Of a DNA stretch of 64,000 bases, positions 21,098-29,724 are shown piece by piece. This DNA comes from Methylovirgula sp. HY1 (GTDB lineage: Bacteria; Pseudomonadota; Alphaproteobacteria; Rhizobiales; Beijerinckiaceae), in NCBI RefSeq assembly GCF_019343105.1, contig NZ_CP073764.1, positions 2,840,001-2,904,000 on the forward strand, given 5' to 3'. The notes under the pieces were generated by a model. The model saw nothing but the letters and a program-made list of their open reading frames with translations. It was not told the DNA's origin and made no database searches. The translations under genes and the position numbers were made by a program. Positions within the stretch are counted from its first letter, which is position 1. Each line of letters begins with the position of its first letter.

Positions 21098-22261
21098 ATG
21101 GAGATCAAGTCACGCTATCGGCTGGTCGGGCTCTTCATGCTCGTGGTCATCGCCCTGGGCTTCGGCTTCGTCTATTGGCTGCAAAATGCCGGCGGTCTCG
21201 CCGAACGTAAGACCTATCAGATCCGCTTCGAAGATACGGTCGGCGGCTTGCAGGTTGGTGCGCCGGTCATGTTCAACGGCATCCGCGTCGGCGAAGTGAC
21301 AGGGCTGCATTTGAATATCGCCGATCCACGCATCATTATCGTGAAGATCGCCGTCAACAAATCGACGCCGCTGCGCGCCGACACGTTGGTACGCATCGAT
21401 TTCCAGGGGCTGACCGGCGCTGCCGCGGTGGCGCTGAACGGTGGTTCGGCCAATCTGCCGCTGCTCAATACGATGGCCAATCCGCCGCCGCTTTTGGCCG
21501 GTCCAGCCGCCGGACAAGGTCTCACCGACATGGCGCGTCACGTGCTCGGCAAGCTCGACAAGATTGTCGGGGACAATGCCTCTGACCTCCATGACACGAT
21601 CGTCAATCTCAAAACCTTCTCAGCCGCGCTCTCGAAAAGTTCCGGCAAGATCGATCCGCTCCTGGGGGGACTCGAAAAGACTTTTGCAGCGCCGCCGAAG
21701 CCGCCGATGGCGATTTACGACCTGACCGCGCCGCACGATTTCCCGCCGCTGAAACAAGCGCCTTCGCAGCGCCAGCTTGCCATTCCCGATGTGACCACGA
21801 TCCTGAACTTCGACACGCAGCAAATCCTGCTCAAGCCGCAAACGGGGGCAACGCGGGCGATCGCAAATGCGCAATGGAGTGATAGTCTGCCGAGACTGCT
21901 CCAGGAAAAATTCATCCAGAGCTTCGAGAATGCGCATTATCTCAGCGAGGTGACGCGGCCGCTGGATGGGCTCGAGGCCGATGACCGGCTGCTAGTCGAC
22001 TTGCGGGCTTTCGCCATCGCGCTCGGTCCGCAGCCGCATGCGGTCATCGATTTCACCGCCAAGATTCTGTCCAAAGACGGCAAGATCGTCGGCGCTCGGC
22101 TTTTTCACGCCGAAGTGCCGGCCAAATCCCTCGATGCGGCCGATGCCGCCGCGGCGCTCAACACGGCTTTCGGCAAAGTGGCGACCGATCTCGTCGACTG
22201 GGTCGCGCCCTTGTTGTTCGAAGGCAAGGCGGTGCCGCCGCACAAGGCCAGCCCGATCTAA
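21098..22261 (+). CDS. mlaD: MlaD (MCE) substrate-binding protein fused to an ABC-type transport auxiliary domain
   Basis: This encodes 387 residues. An N-terminal membrane anchor (residues 9-29) precedes an MCE domain at about 38-120 (YQIRFEDTVGGLQVGAPVMFNGIRVGEV). A linker follows. Residues about 205-378 (LTAPHDFPP, DTQQILLKPQ, WSDSLPRLLQEKFIQSFENA, LLVDLRAFAI) resemble the ABC-type transport auxiliary lipoprotein family (PqiC/LptE-like), usually a separate outer-membrane lipoprotein. The fusion suggests that one polypeptide spans from the inner membrane into the periplasm. This is the last gene of the three-gene mla operon. Confidence 0.88.
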   Translation: MEIKSRYRLVGLFMLVVIALGFGFVYWLQNAGGLAERKTYQIRFEDTVGGLQVGAPVMFNGIRVGEVTGLHLNIADPRIIIVKIAVNKSTPLRADTLVRIDFQGLTGAAAVALNGGSANLPLLNTMANPPPLLAGPAAGQGLTDMARHVLGKLDKIVGDNASDLHDTIVNLKTFSAALSKSSGKIDPLLGGLEKTFAAPPKPPMAIYDLTAPHDFPPLKQAPSQRQLAIPDVTTILNFDTQQILLKPQTGATRAIANAQWSDSLPRLLQEKFIQSFENAHYLSEVTRPLDGLEADDRLLVDLRAFAIALGPQPHAVIDFTAKILSKDGKIVGARLFHAEVPAKSLDAADAAAALNTAFGKVATDLVDWVAPLLFEGKAVPPHKASPI

Positions 22262-22306
22262 AGATCATCAGGCGGCCATTTTGTCGGGCGCGGGGCGGAA
22301 CATGCT

Positions 22307-22903
22307 CTAGCGCGGTGCGCGCTTGGCGAGGATGCGCTGCAGGGTCCGTCGATGCATATTGAGCCGGCGGGCGGTCTCGGAGACATTGCGGCCGCAGAGC
22401 TCATAGATCCGTTGGATATGCTCCCAGCGGACGCGATCGGCGGACATCGGATTTTCCGGCAGTTCGGCCTTGTCGTGGCGGGTCGCCAACAAGGCCGAAT
22501 AGATCTCATCCGCATCGGCTGGCTTAGCGAGATAGTCGAAGGCGCCAAGCTTTACTGCCGTTACCGCCGTCACGATATTGCCATAGCCGGTCAGGATGAT
22601 CGCGCGTGCCTCGGGCCGCTTGGCTTTGAGCTCGGAAATGACGTCGAGGCCATTGCCGTCCGCAAGCCGCATGTCGATGACAGCGAAGGCCGGCGCCTCC
22701 TTGGCGATGGCAGCGAGACCCTCGGCAACCGATCCGGCGCAGGTGACGATGAAGCCGCGCGTTTCCATCGCCCGCGAAAGACGCGAGAGGAATGGCTTAT
22801 CGTCGTCGACGATCAAAAGGGTCTTGTCCATGTCGGAATCGCCGAGACTCTGGACATTTTCCACTTTCGGGTCGACACCCACTTCGGGGATATCGCTTTT
22901 CAT
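22307..22903 (-). CDS. regA: RegA/PrrA/ActR-type redox response regulator
   Basis: This encodes 198 residues from the ATG at 22903 (GAGG about nine bases upstream). The receiver domain has the acidic cluster DDD at residues 33-35 and phospho-acceptor D77 in AVIDMRL. A short proline-containing linker (AELPENPMSADRVRWEHIQRIYELC) and a Fis-type helix-turn-helix (NVSETARRLNMHRRTLQRIL) complete the RegA fold. RegA controls redox-dependent genes such as those for respiration, carbon fixation and nitrogen fixation. It lies 136 bp downstream of regB on the same strand. In-frame starts at 22957 and 22831 are less supported. Confidence 0.93.
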   Translation of the reverse strand: MKSDIPEVGVDPKVENVQSLGDSDMDKTLLIVDDDKPFLSRLSRAMETRGFIVTCAGSVAEGLAAIAKEAPAFAVIDMRLADGNGLDVISELKAKRPEARAIILTGYGNIVTAVTAVKLGAFDYLAKPADADEIYSALLATRHDKAELPENPMSADRVRWEHIQRIYELCGRNVSETARRLNMHRRTLQRILAKRAPR

Positions 22904-23039
22904 TGTTGTATGCCTCGCTGTCTCCACATAGCGCTTCCGTCGGTTTGTCGCCTCCAAAATGGGGGATATAGCTAAATAATTCGTCTTTTTGCGTTTTCGA
23001 GGGACCGTGCCGCGCCGATCAAGGCCGCTTTTATCGGTT

Positions 23040-24395
23040 TCATGTCATTTTGACACTTATTTTCGGCGATTCGTCAAAATTGCGGCCGGCGCGGCGGCCC
23101 TGCTCGAAGGCCATGCGTGGCCAGCGGATCGTAATGCAGGCGCCGTTCCCTGGCGGCGGCTGATTGGTCGGCTTCACGGTGGCGCCGGAGCGCTCCAGCA
23201 ATGTCTTGGCAATAAATAAACCGAGACCAAGGCCGGAATCCTCTTCCGATTTGGCGCGACGGTCCTTCTTCGTTGTCACATAAGGCTCGCCGAGACTTCC
23301 CATGACCTCCGGGGAAAAGCCCGGCCCGTCGTCCTTGATGGCGACTTCAATGGTTCGGGCCGTCCAATGGGCTTGGATCGTGACTTCGGAGCGGGCAAAA
23401 TCGATGGCATTTTCAACGAGATTGCCGAGGCCATAGAGCATCGCAGGGTTGCGGCGGCAGACCGGCTCGGGTCCGTCGCCCTCGCTTTCGATGTTGATCT
23501 TGACGCCGAAATCGCGGTGCGGCCCCGCCGCCTCTTCGAGCAAGACGCCAACGCTCATCTCGCCTAAGAAGTCGCCCGATTCATCGTCCAGCGAGGCGAG
23601 CTTGCCGAGAATGCTCCGGCAGCGCGTCACTTCTTGCGAAAGCAGCGCGACATCTTCCTCGAAAGCGCTGCCTGTCGGCAATTGCTTTTGCAATTCCTTG
23701 ACGACGAGCGTGATGGTGGCAAGCGGTGTGCCGAGTTCATGCGCGGCGGCGGCGGCCAGACCGTCGAGCTGCGTCAGATGCCGTTCGCGGGCAATAACGA
23801 GTTCCGTCGCGGCGAAAGCATCGGCGAGTTTGCGCGTCTCCTCGGCAACCCAGGAGGCATAAATCGCAATGAAGATAGCCCCGACTGTGATCGCTATCCA
23901 GATGCCGGCATTATAGAGAAACGGCAGATCCAACGTCTCGTTGGGAGACCAAGGCAATGGATAGTGAAGGAATGTGAGCGTCGTCGCGGCGACAATCATC
24001 AAAAGCGTAAGGCCGAGCGTGATGCGGCTGGAGAATGATATGGCGCCGATCATGATCGGCGCGAGAAACAGGATCGAAAACGGGTTGGTGAGACCGCCGG
24101 TCAGAAAGAGAAGCAAAGAGAGCTGGATGATGTCATAGGCCAGCATCGCGGCCGCGGTCGGCTCGTCGAGCCGGTCGCTGCGTCCGAAGCGAAGCCGCAG
24201 GAAAATATTCAGCCAGGCGGAAATCGCGATGACGAGCAGGCACATGCCGAGAGGAATCGGAAAGCCGAAGCCGAAATGCACCAACAGTACGGCGAGCGTC
24301 TGGCCGCAGAGCGCGAGCCATCTGAGCCTGATGAGCGTATCGACACGCAGCCGACGCGATCGTCTTCCAAGGTCGAGTCCAATGGCATCGGGCAT
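23040..24395 (-). CDS. regB: RegB/PrrB/ActS-type redox sensor histidine kinase
   Basis: This encodes 451 residues from the ATG at 24395, preceded by AGAGAGGA. Six hydrophobic segments span about residues 25-180. The quinone-sensing heptapeptide of the family, GGxxNPF, is present as GGLTNPF (100-106). The phospho-acceptor is H219 in AAAHELGTPLA, and the redox-active cysteine position is C259 in VTRCRSIL. The HATPase domain has NLVENAIDFA and GLGLGLFIAKTLL. It phosphorylates RegA when the quinone pool or oxygen is reduced. Confidence 0.94.
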   Translation of the reverse strand: MPDAIGLDLGRRSRRLRVDTLIRLRWLALCGQTLAVLLVHFGFGFPIPLGMCLLVIAISAWLNIFLRLRFGRSDRLDEPTAAAMLAYDIIQLSLLLFLTGGLTNPFSILFLAPIMIGAISFSSRITLGLTLLMIVAATTLTFLHYPLPWSPNETLDLPFLYNAGIWIAITVGAIFIAIYASWVAEETRKLADAFAATELVIARERHLTQLDGLAAAAAHELGTPLATITLVVKELQKQLPTGSAFEEDVALLSQEVTRCRSILGKLASLDDESGDFLGEMSVGVLLEEAAGPHRDFGVKINIESEGDGPEPVCRRNPAMLYGLGNLVENAIDFARSEVTIQAHWTARTIEVAIKDDGPGFSPEVMGSLGEPYVTTKKDRRAKSEEDSGLGLGLFIAKTLLERSGATVKPTNQPPPGNGACITIRWPRMAFEQGRRAGRNFDESPKISVKMT

Positions 24396-24512
24396 GAGAT
24401 CCTCTCTTGATCGGGCTTCTTGTGATCCGCCGGCTCGCAAGGCAATAGGCTTTCGGCGGCGGGGTGCAAAGCCTGAGAACATGGCCCTGTTTGGTATGTC
24501 CAGCGCACGATC

Positions 24513-24655
24513 CGGAAAAGTTGACAGGCTTTTCCGATAAGATCATGCGTTAAAACAAAGAGATAGAGCTGAAGGACCGGACATGCTTCAGCTTATTGAT
24601 TGTGAGCGTTTCCTCTCGATCGGATGATTCTATCCGACCGAAAGACGCTCTAGCA
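24513..24655. repeat. Dispersed palindromic repeat, copy 2 (fullest copy)
   Basis: A first hairpin, CGGAAAAG/CTTTTCCG (24513-24520 with 24529-24536), is followed by AAGATCATGCGTTAAAACAA and then GCTTATTGATT. A second imperfect palindrome spans 24604-24650 (GAGCGTTTCC...AAAGACGCTC). The second part matches the copies at 5081 and 26349; the first part is seen as remnants at 13107 and 33492. It lies between divergent regB and the ABC ATPase gene. Confidence 0.8.
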
Positions 24656-24707
24656 TTTTTTCGCAGTGGATGCCGGTCTCGCAAGCCAAGCAAGGAACTC
24701 ATCCGTG

Positions 24708-25529
24708 ATGACAGATGCTGCGTCCTCACCGGGCGGCCCAGCGGAGAACGCCGAGCCGGCGATCGAAGTCGTCCATCTGACGAAAATTTTCGGCGGCGTC
24801 ATGGCGGTTGACGACATAGGCTTTGCGATCGCGTGCGGCTCGATCACCGGGCTTCTCGGCGGTAATGGCGCCGGCAAGACGACGACGATCGGCATGCTCA
24901 TGGGGCTCATTCTGCCGACGTCGGGCATGGTTCGGGTGCTTGGCGCCGACATGCAGCGGGAGCGCCATCGCGTGCTGGCGCGGATGAATTTCGAAAGCCC
25001 TTACGTGGACATGCCGCATCGGCTGAGCGTGCGGCAGAATTTGACGGTGTTCGGCAGGCTTTACGCTGTCGCCGATGTCGAAGCGCGGATCGACCGGCTG
25101 ACGCTGGAGCTTGCCTTCGGGGACCTTCTCGATCGGCCAGCCGGTCAGCTCTCCGCCGGCCAGAAGACTCGCGTTGCGCTGGCCAAGGCCTTGTTGAACG
25201 CGCCCGAGGTTCTCCTGCTCGACGAGCCGACGGCCTCGCTCGATCCCGACACCGCCGATTGGGTGCGCACGCATCTCGAAGCCTATCGGCGCGAGAGACA
25301 GGCGACGATTCTTCTCGCTTCCCATAATATGGCCGAGGTCGAGCGCATGTGCGATCGCGTCATCATGTTGAAGCAGGGGCGAATCGTCGGCGACGAAAGT
25401 CCTGGCGAATTTCTCGAACGCTACGGTCGCGCCACACTCGAAGAAGTTTTTCTCGATCTCGCACGCGGGCGGCGGCGAGATTCGGAAATGGCTGCGACGA
25501 TCGACGGACAGGATGGCCCGCATGGCTGA
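24708..25529 (+). CDS. ABC-2-type transporter ATP-binding protein
   Basis: This encodes 273 residues from the ATG at 24708 (AAGGA upstream). It has Walker A GGNGAGKT, the altered signature LSAGQKTR, Walker B VLLLDEPTASLDP and the H-loop LASHNMAE, and a short C-terminal tail. The layout matches export ATPases of the NatA/DrrA class. The gene overlaps the permease gene by 17 bp, indicating translational coupling. The substrate is unknown. Confidence 0.9.
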   Translation: MTDAASSPGGPAENAEPAIEVVHLTKIFGGVMAVDDIGFAIACGSITGLLGGNGAGKTTTIGMLMGLILPTSGMVRVLGADMQRERHRVLARMNFESPYVDMPHRLSVRQNLTVFGRLYAVADVEARIDRLTLELAFGDLLDRPAGQLSAGQKTRVALAKALLNAPEVLLLDEPTASLDPDTADWVRTHLEAYRRERQATILLASHNMAEVERMCDRVIMLKQGRIVGDESPGEFLERYGRATLEEVFLDLARGRRRDSEMAATIDGQDGPHG

Positions 25530-26346
25530 GACCGGCTTCTCTTTTGGCCGCGTCGCGGCAATGGTGACGCGCTATCTCTATCTTCTGCGCTCGTCCTGGC
25601 CGCGCATCTTCGACCTTGTCTACTGGCCGCTGGTTCAGATGCTGACATGGGGCTTTCTGCAGACCTATCTCGCGCGTGCCTCCAATGCGGGAGCTCTGTC
25701 GGGGCGCTTGGGGCTGGCGGCGGGGGCGCTGATCGGCGCCATGCTGCTCTGGGACATATTGTTTCGCGGCCAGCTCGGCTTCTCGATCTCCTTTCTCGAG
25801 GAGATGTGGTCGCGCAATGTCGCCAATCTTTTGATGAGCCCGCTGCGGCCGAGCGAATTCATCATGGCGCTGATGACGATGAGCCTCATCCGACTCGCTA
25901 TCGGTTTCGTTCCGGTGACGTTTCTGGCGATCCTGTTTTTCGGCTTCAATCTTTGGGGCTTGGGGCTGGCGCTTGGTTTCTTCTTTGCCAATCTCATTTT
26001 GACCAGCTGGTCGATCGGGCTTTTATGTTCCGGTCTCGTGCTGCGCTATGGCTTGGCCGCCGAATCCCTCGTCTGGACGATCATGTTCCTGATGCAGCCG
26101 CTGGCTTGCGTCTTCTATCCGCTCGCCGTTCTGCCGCGGCCGCTGCAGCTCTTGGCGTCACTTTTGCCACCGACCTATGTCTTCGAGGGGCTGCGGGCCC
26201 TGCTGACCCAGCATGAGCTGCGCCTCGATCTGATGGGGGAGGCCTTCCTGCTCAACGTGTTTTTCTTCAGCGCTGCCGTGGCGGGTTTTCATTTTCTGCT
26301 GCGCAGTGCGCGCAATGCCGGCACGCTGTTGCAGACCGGCGAATGA
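25513..26346 (+). CDS. ABC-2-type transporter permease
   Basis: This encodes 277 residues with about six membrane segments. The family-typical loop SFLEEMWSRNVANLLMSPLRPSE occurs near residues 90-115, and FYPLAVLPRPLQLLASLLPPTYVFEG near 200-225 matches ABC-2 membrane proteins. It pairs with the preceding ATPase. ATG 25522 is an alternative start. A copy of the palindromic repeat follows its stop within 10 bp and may act as a transcript end or stabiliser. Confidence 0.9.
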   Translation: MARMAETGFSFGRVAAMVTRYLYLLRSSWPRIFDLVYWPLVQMLTWGFLQTYLARASNAGALSGRLGLAAGALIGAMLLWDILFRGQLGFSISFLEEMWSRNVANLLMSPLRPSEFIMALMTMSLIRLAIGFVPVTFLAILFFGFNLWGLGLALGFFFANLILTSWSIGLLCSGLVLRYGLAAESLVWTIMFLMQPLACVFYPLAVLPRPLQLLASLLPPTYVFEGLRALLTQHELRLDLMGEAFLLNVFFFSAAVAGFHFLLRSARNAGTLLQTGE

Positions 26347-26717
26347 TCTGGAGCAAGCTTATTGATTTGGAGCGTTTTCCTCTCGATCGGGTGATTTCAC
26401 CCGATCGGAAAACGCTCCAGTGACGTTCTGCCGGGATTTGCCCGCCTATGATCCGGGAAGCTAAATCCATGTGAAATCAACAACCGAACAGCCTAACAAA
26501 TTACGAAAATTTTGTGAATCTGTGCAATATGTGGCATTAGTTGAATTGATTTTGCTCTATTCAACCCTTATGTTTTCGCAGTGCAGCAAAAATTTAGGGC
26601 CTAAGTAATACGAAACCTCAGGCGCATAGCGGGCGGCGGATGCTCGGAGCTTCACTTCACCTTCATCGTTGATGCCGGCGCCCGGCTGAAGCGTTGGAAC
26701 GAGATGCGGGCGAACCG
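26347..26717. other. Intergenic region, 371 bp: palindromic repeat plus AT-rich phaZ upstream region
   Basis: The repeat copy occupies 26349-26420. From about 26460 to 26620 the sequence is markedly AT-rich and holds runs such as AAAATTTTG; it ends in a GC-rich leader before phaZ. GCAGTGCAGC at 26578-26587 resembles TGC/GCA-rich PhaR sites only loosely. No gene is supported. Confidence 0.55.
26349..26420. repeat. Dispersed palindromic repeat, copy 3 (most symmetrical)
   Basis: Arms GGAGCGTTTTCC...CGATCGGGTGA and TCACCCGATCG-GAAAACGCTCC (26369-26418) are complementary over almost their full length, with only a TCT bulge and a 2 nt loop. The preceding AAGCTTATTGATTTGG matches the other copies. 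Confidence 0.85.
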
Positions 26718-27974
26718 ATGAATTGCTATTCTTATCAATGGCATGAAATGACTTATCTGGCGCTTGCTCCAGCGCGCGCTATGTCAGGCATGACCCGGCT
26801 CTGGTTCAACAATCCGGTCAATCCGCTGGCGCATACCCATATGGGCCGCAATGTCGCCGCCTCGGCGGAACTTTTCGAGCGACTGACGCGGCGCTATGGC
26901 AAGCCCGAATTCGGCATAAAGTCCGTGGCGATCGATGGGCTGGATGTGCCGGTGCACGAGACCGTCGTCTGGGAAGATCATTTCTGCAAGCTTCTGCATT
27001 TCGAGCGCGAGCTGCAGGGCAAAGGCCAGCGTCAGCCGAAGCTTTTGATCGTAGCCCCCATGTCGGGCCATAATGCCACTTTGCTGCGCGGCACGGTCGA
27101 GACCTTCTTGCCCTATTACGACGTCTATATCACCGATTGGCAGGACGCCCGTCTGGTGCCGTTGGCGCTCGGCAATTTCGATCTCGACGATTATATAGAC
27201 TATCTGATCGAGATGTTTCGGCTCCTCAGCGCCCGTTACGATGGGCTGCCGTTGCACACGATCGGCGTCTGCCAGCCGGCGGTGCCTCTGATCGCGGCAG
27301 TCGCGCTGATTGAGGCGCGGGATGATGTGCATGTCCCGGCTTCGATGACCTTGATGGGCGGCCCGATCGACACGCGGCGAAGCCCCACGGCGGTCAATCT
27401 TCTCGCGCAATCGCGCGGTAGCGCTTGGTTTCGCGAGAATTGCGTGCATGCGGTACCCTATCCCTATCCAGGCGCCAGCCGCGACGTCTATCCGGGCTTT
27501 CTGCAACTCTCGGGCTTTATGGCGATGAATTTCGATCGGCATGTGAATGCCCATATCGAAATGTTCAATCATCTTGTCGAAGGCGATGGCGATTCCGCCG
27601 AAAAGCATCGCGAATTCTACGACGAATATCTCGCCGTCATGGATCTGACGGCGGAGTTTTATCTGCAGACGATCGACACGGTCTTTGTCGATCATCTGTT
27701 GCCGAAGGGCGAGATGCGCCATCGCGGCACGAAAATCGATCTGACTGCGATCCGCCGCGTTGGGCTGATGACCGTGGAAGGCGAGAGGGACGATATTTCC
27801 GGTCTCGGCCAGACCTATGCGGCGCAGGAACTCTGCTCGAATATTCCCGCTAAGATGAAGCTGCATTACGAACAGGAAGGCGTCGGCCATTACGGCGTTT
27901 TCAACGGCTCGCGCTTCCGCCAGCAGATTGCGCCGCGGATTCGGGCCTTCCACGCCGCGGTCGCGCCGCTCTGA
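26718..27974 (+). CDS. phaZ: Intracellular poly(3-hydroxybutyrate) depolymerase
   Basis: This encodes 418 residues, close to the usual 405-420 of intracellular PhaZ. It has the family N-terminus YSYQWHEMTYLALAPARA, the nucleophile C185 in the lipase-like box GVCQP, and the C-terminal His region EGVGHYGVFNGSRF. The enzyme mobilises stored PHB granules to hydroxybutyrate units in the cytoplasm. The start at 26718 gives the canonical N-terminus; the TTG at 26694 adds eight unrelated residues. No other pha genes are in view. Confidence 0.94.
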   Translation: MNCYSYQWHEMTYLALAPARAMSGMTRLWFNNPVNPLAHTHMGRNVAASAELFERLTRRYGKPEFGIKSVAIDGLDVPVHETVVWEDHFCKLLHFERELQGKGQRQPKLLIVAPMSGHNATLLRGTVETFLPYYDVYITDWQDARLVPLALGNFDLDDYIDYLIEMFRLLSARYDGLPLHTIGVCQPAVPLIAAVALIEARDDVHVPASMTLMGGPIDTRRSPTAVNLLAQSRGSAWFRENCVHAVPYPYPGASRDVYPGFLQLSGFMAMNFDRHVNAHIEMFNHLVEGDGDSAEKHREFYDEYLAVMDLTAEFYLQTIDTVFVDHLLPKGEMRHRGTKIDLTAIRRVGLMTVEGERDDISGLGQTYAAQELCSNIPAKMKLHYEQEGVGHYGVFNGSRFRQQIAPRIRAFHAAVAPL

Positions 27975-28214
27975 GGTACACTCCCGACGGGGTGCTTACT
28001 TGAGCTTGGCTATTGTGCGAAGCCGCGCGGGAACCGTTGGGAAATGTCGCGCTTTTTTATAAATGTTTGTTTTAAAAGATCATTTTATAGCGTCGTGCGA
28101 CGAAAGCGGCGCCGGCCCGATCGGCCATCCGCCTGTAGCCCTCCAGGTATAATCGTGACAATTCCTGGCGCTAAGCCAGTAGCGACTCGCGCAGGCTCAA
28201 GCTAATCTCGCCTT

Positions 28215-28991
28215 ATGCTGAGCTCTTTGCGAAAAAACGCGCCGCGGACCTCAGAGATCACTTATCTCGAAGTTTCGCACGCGGGTGAAACCCATCGCAT
28301 TACATTGAAGCGGATCGCTTCGGCGCGCCGTTTCACGTTGCGTGTGCGCGCCGCCACCCGCGATGTCGTCTTGACCATGCCGCCGCGGAGCTCGGTTGTG
28401 GGCGCGCGCAGTTTCGCCGAGGCTCATGCCGCATGGATCGGCGTGCGGCTGCAGCGGTTGCCAAAACCCATGCCTTTCGGCATCGGCGAAATCGTGCCCG
28501 TCCGCGGCGTTAATCATGTCATCACGCATCGGCCGCATGAGCGCGGCACCGTTTGGATCGAGCCCGGCCGCAAGAGTGTCGGCGCCAACATGCTGCCGCA
28601 GCTTTGCGTCGCCGGCGAGCCGGAGCATGTCGCGCGCCGGGTCAAGGATTTCCTGATGCGCGAAGCCAAGCGCGATCTCGAAGCCGCGGTCCTGCGCCAT
28701 GCTGCAAAGACCGGCGTAAGCCCGCGCAAGATTACTCTGCGCGATACGACGAGCCGCTGGGGCTCTTGCTCGTCGACGGGCTCGTTGAATTTCTCTTGGC
28801 GGCTGGTGATGGCGCCAAGCTTCGTGCTCGATTATCTCGCGGCGCATGAAGCCGCGCATCTGCTTTATATGAATCACTCGCCGGCCTTCTGGCGCGTGGT
28901 CGGCAAGCTCACCCATGAAATCGATCGCAGCGAAGCGTGGCTGAAGGCGAATGGGGCAGGGCTCTTGCGCTTTGGGCCGTTCAAGAGCTGA
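28215..28991 (+). CDS. M48/YgjP-like (DUF45, SprT-type) metallopeptidase
   Basis: This encodes 258 residues. The N-terminal half contains ITLKRIASARRFTLRVRA and PPRSSV...FAEAHAAWI. The C-terminal half has ITLRDTTSRWGSCSSTGSLNFSWRL and the zinc motif HEAAH in YLAAHEAAHLLYMNHSPAFWRVV (H-E-x-x-H plus a downstream HSPAFW). These features define the DUF45/YgjP family of predicted zinc proteases. The substrate is unknown. It is convergent with trmB, whose stop lies 18 bp away. Confidence 0.88.
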   Translation: MLSSLRKNAPRTSEITYLEVSHAGETHRITLKRIASARRFTLRVRAATRDVVLTMPPRSSVVGARSFAEAHAAWIGVRLQRLPKPMPFGIGEIVPVRGVNHVITHRPHERGTVWIEPGRKSVGANMLPQLCVAGEPEHVARRVKDFLMREAKRDLEAAVLRHAAKTGVSPRKITLRDTTSRWGSCSSTGSLNFSWRLVMAPSFVLDYLAAHEAAHLLYMNHSPAFWRVVGKLTHEIDRSEAWLKANGAGLLRFGPFKS

Positions 28992-29009
28992 GGCGCGCGC
29001 GCCAGCCTC

Positions 29010-29705
29010 TTACTTCCGCACAAAGGTCAGATAGACGGGCTTGCGGCCCGCGGCGAGCGCCTTGGCCTCATAGCGCGTGCTGCTCCAGCCGGTCCAGGGT
29101 TGGCGCCAATCCTCGGCCGTTGCAGCGCGCCAGATGAAATCGCGCGAACGCAACACCCGCGCCAATGTCCAGCCGCCATTGTCGTCGATGTCGGTGGCAA
29201 AGCGCAGCTCGGCACCCGGACGCATCACGCGCGCCAGCGCGGCGAGCATGTCGTCGGAGAGAAAACGCCGCTTGCGGTGGCGCCGCTTCGGCCAAGGGTC
29301 GGGATAGAGCAGATAGGCACCCGTGAGCGTGCGATCCGGCAGGGCGTCGATCACCAGGCCCGCATCGCCGCAGTAGAGCCGCAGATTGGCAAGCTTGCGC
29401 GCTTCGGCGAGTGCCACCGCTTTGGCGAGACCGTTTTCGAACGGCTCGCAACCGATGAATCCGCAATCGGGATTTGCTTCCGCTTCCCCGATCAAATGTT
29501 CGCCGCTGCCGAAGCCGATCTCGAGCCAGATCTCGTCCGGCCTGCCGGCGAAAAGACCGGCGGCATCGGCTATAGGCTTGGTCGGATCGAGAGTCAGAAT
29601 CGGCAGCAGGGTTTCGAGAAGCTCCGCCTGATGCGCGCGCAGCTTCTTGCCTTTGCGGCGCCCGTGCAGGCGCGAGCCGGGAGGCCGTTCGGTGCCGCCG
29701 GTCAT
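29010..29705 (-). CDS. trmB: tRNA (guanine-N7-)-methyltransferase
   Basis: This encodes 231 residues. The SAM site is WLEIGFGSGEHL, and the family signatures GCEPFENGL and LLYPDPWPKRRHRKRRF are complete. It methylates G46 in the variable loop of tRNAs. The ATG at 29705 follows the metK stop by 19 bp, so trmB is the last gene of the metK operon, matching the usual metK-trmB order in Hyphomicrobiales. Confidence 0.95.
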   Translation of the reverse strand: MTGGTERPPGSRLHGRRKGKKLRAHQAELLETLLPILTLDPTKPIADAAGLFAGRPDEIWLEIGFGSGEHLIGEAEANPDCGFIGCEPFENGLAKAVALAEARKLANLRLYCGDAGLVIDALPDRTLTGAYLLYPDPWPKRRHRKRRFLSDDMLAALARVMRPGAELRFATDIDDNGGWTLARVLRSRDFIWRAATAEDWRQPWTGWSSTRYEAKALAAGRKPVYLTFVRK

Positions 29706-29724
29706 TGCCGATGCAGACGATGCT

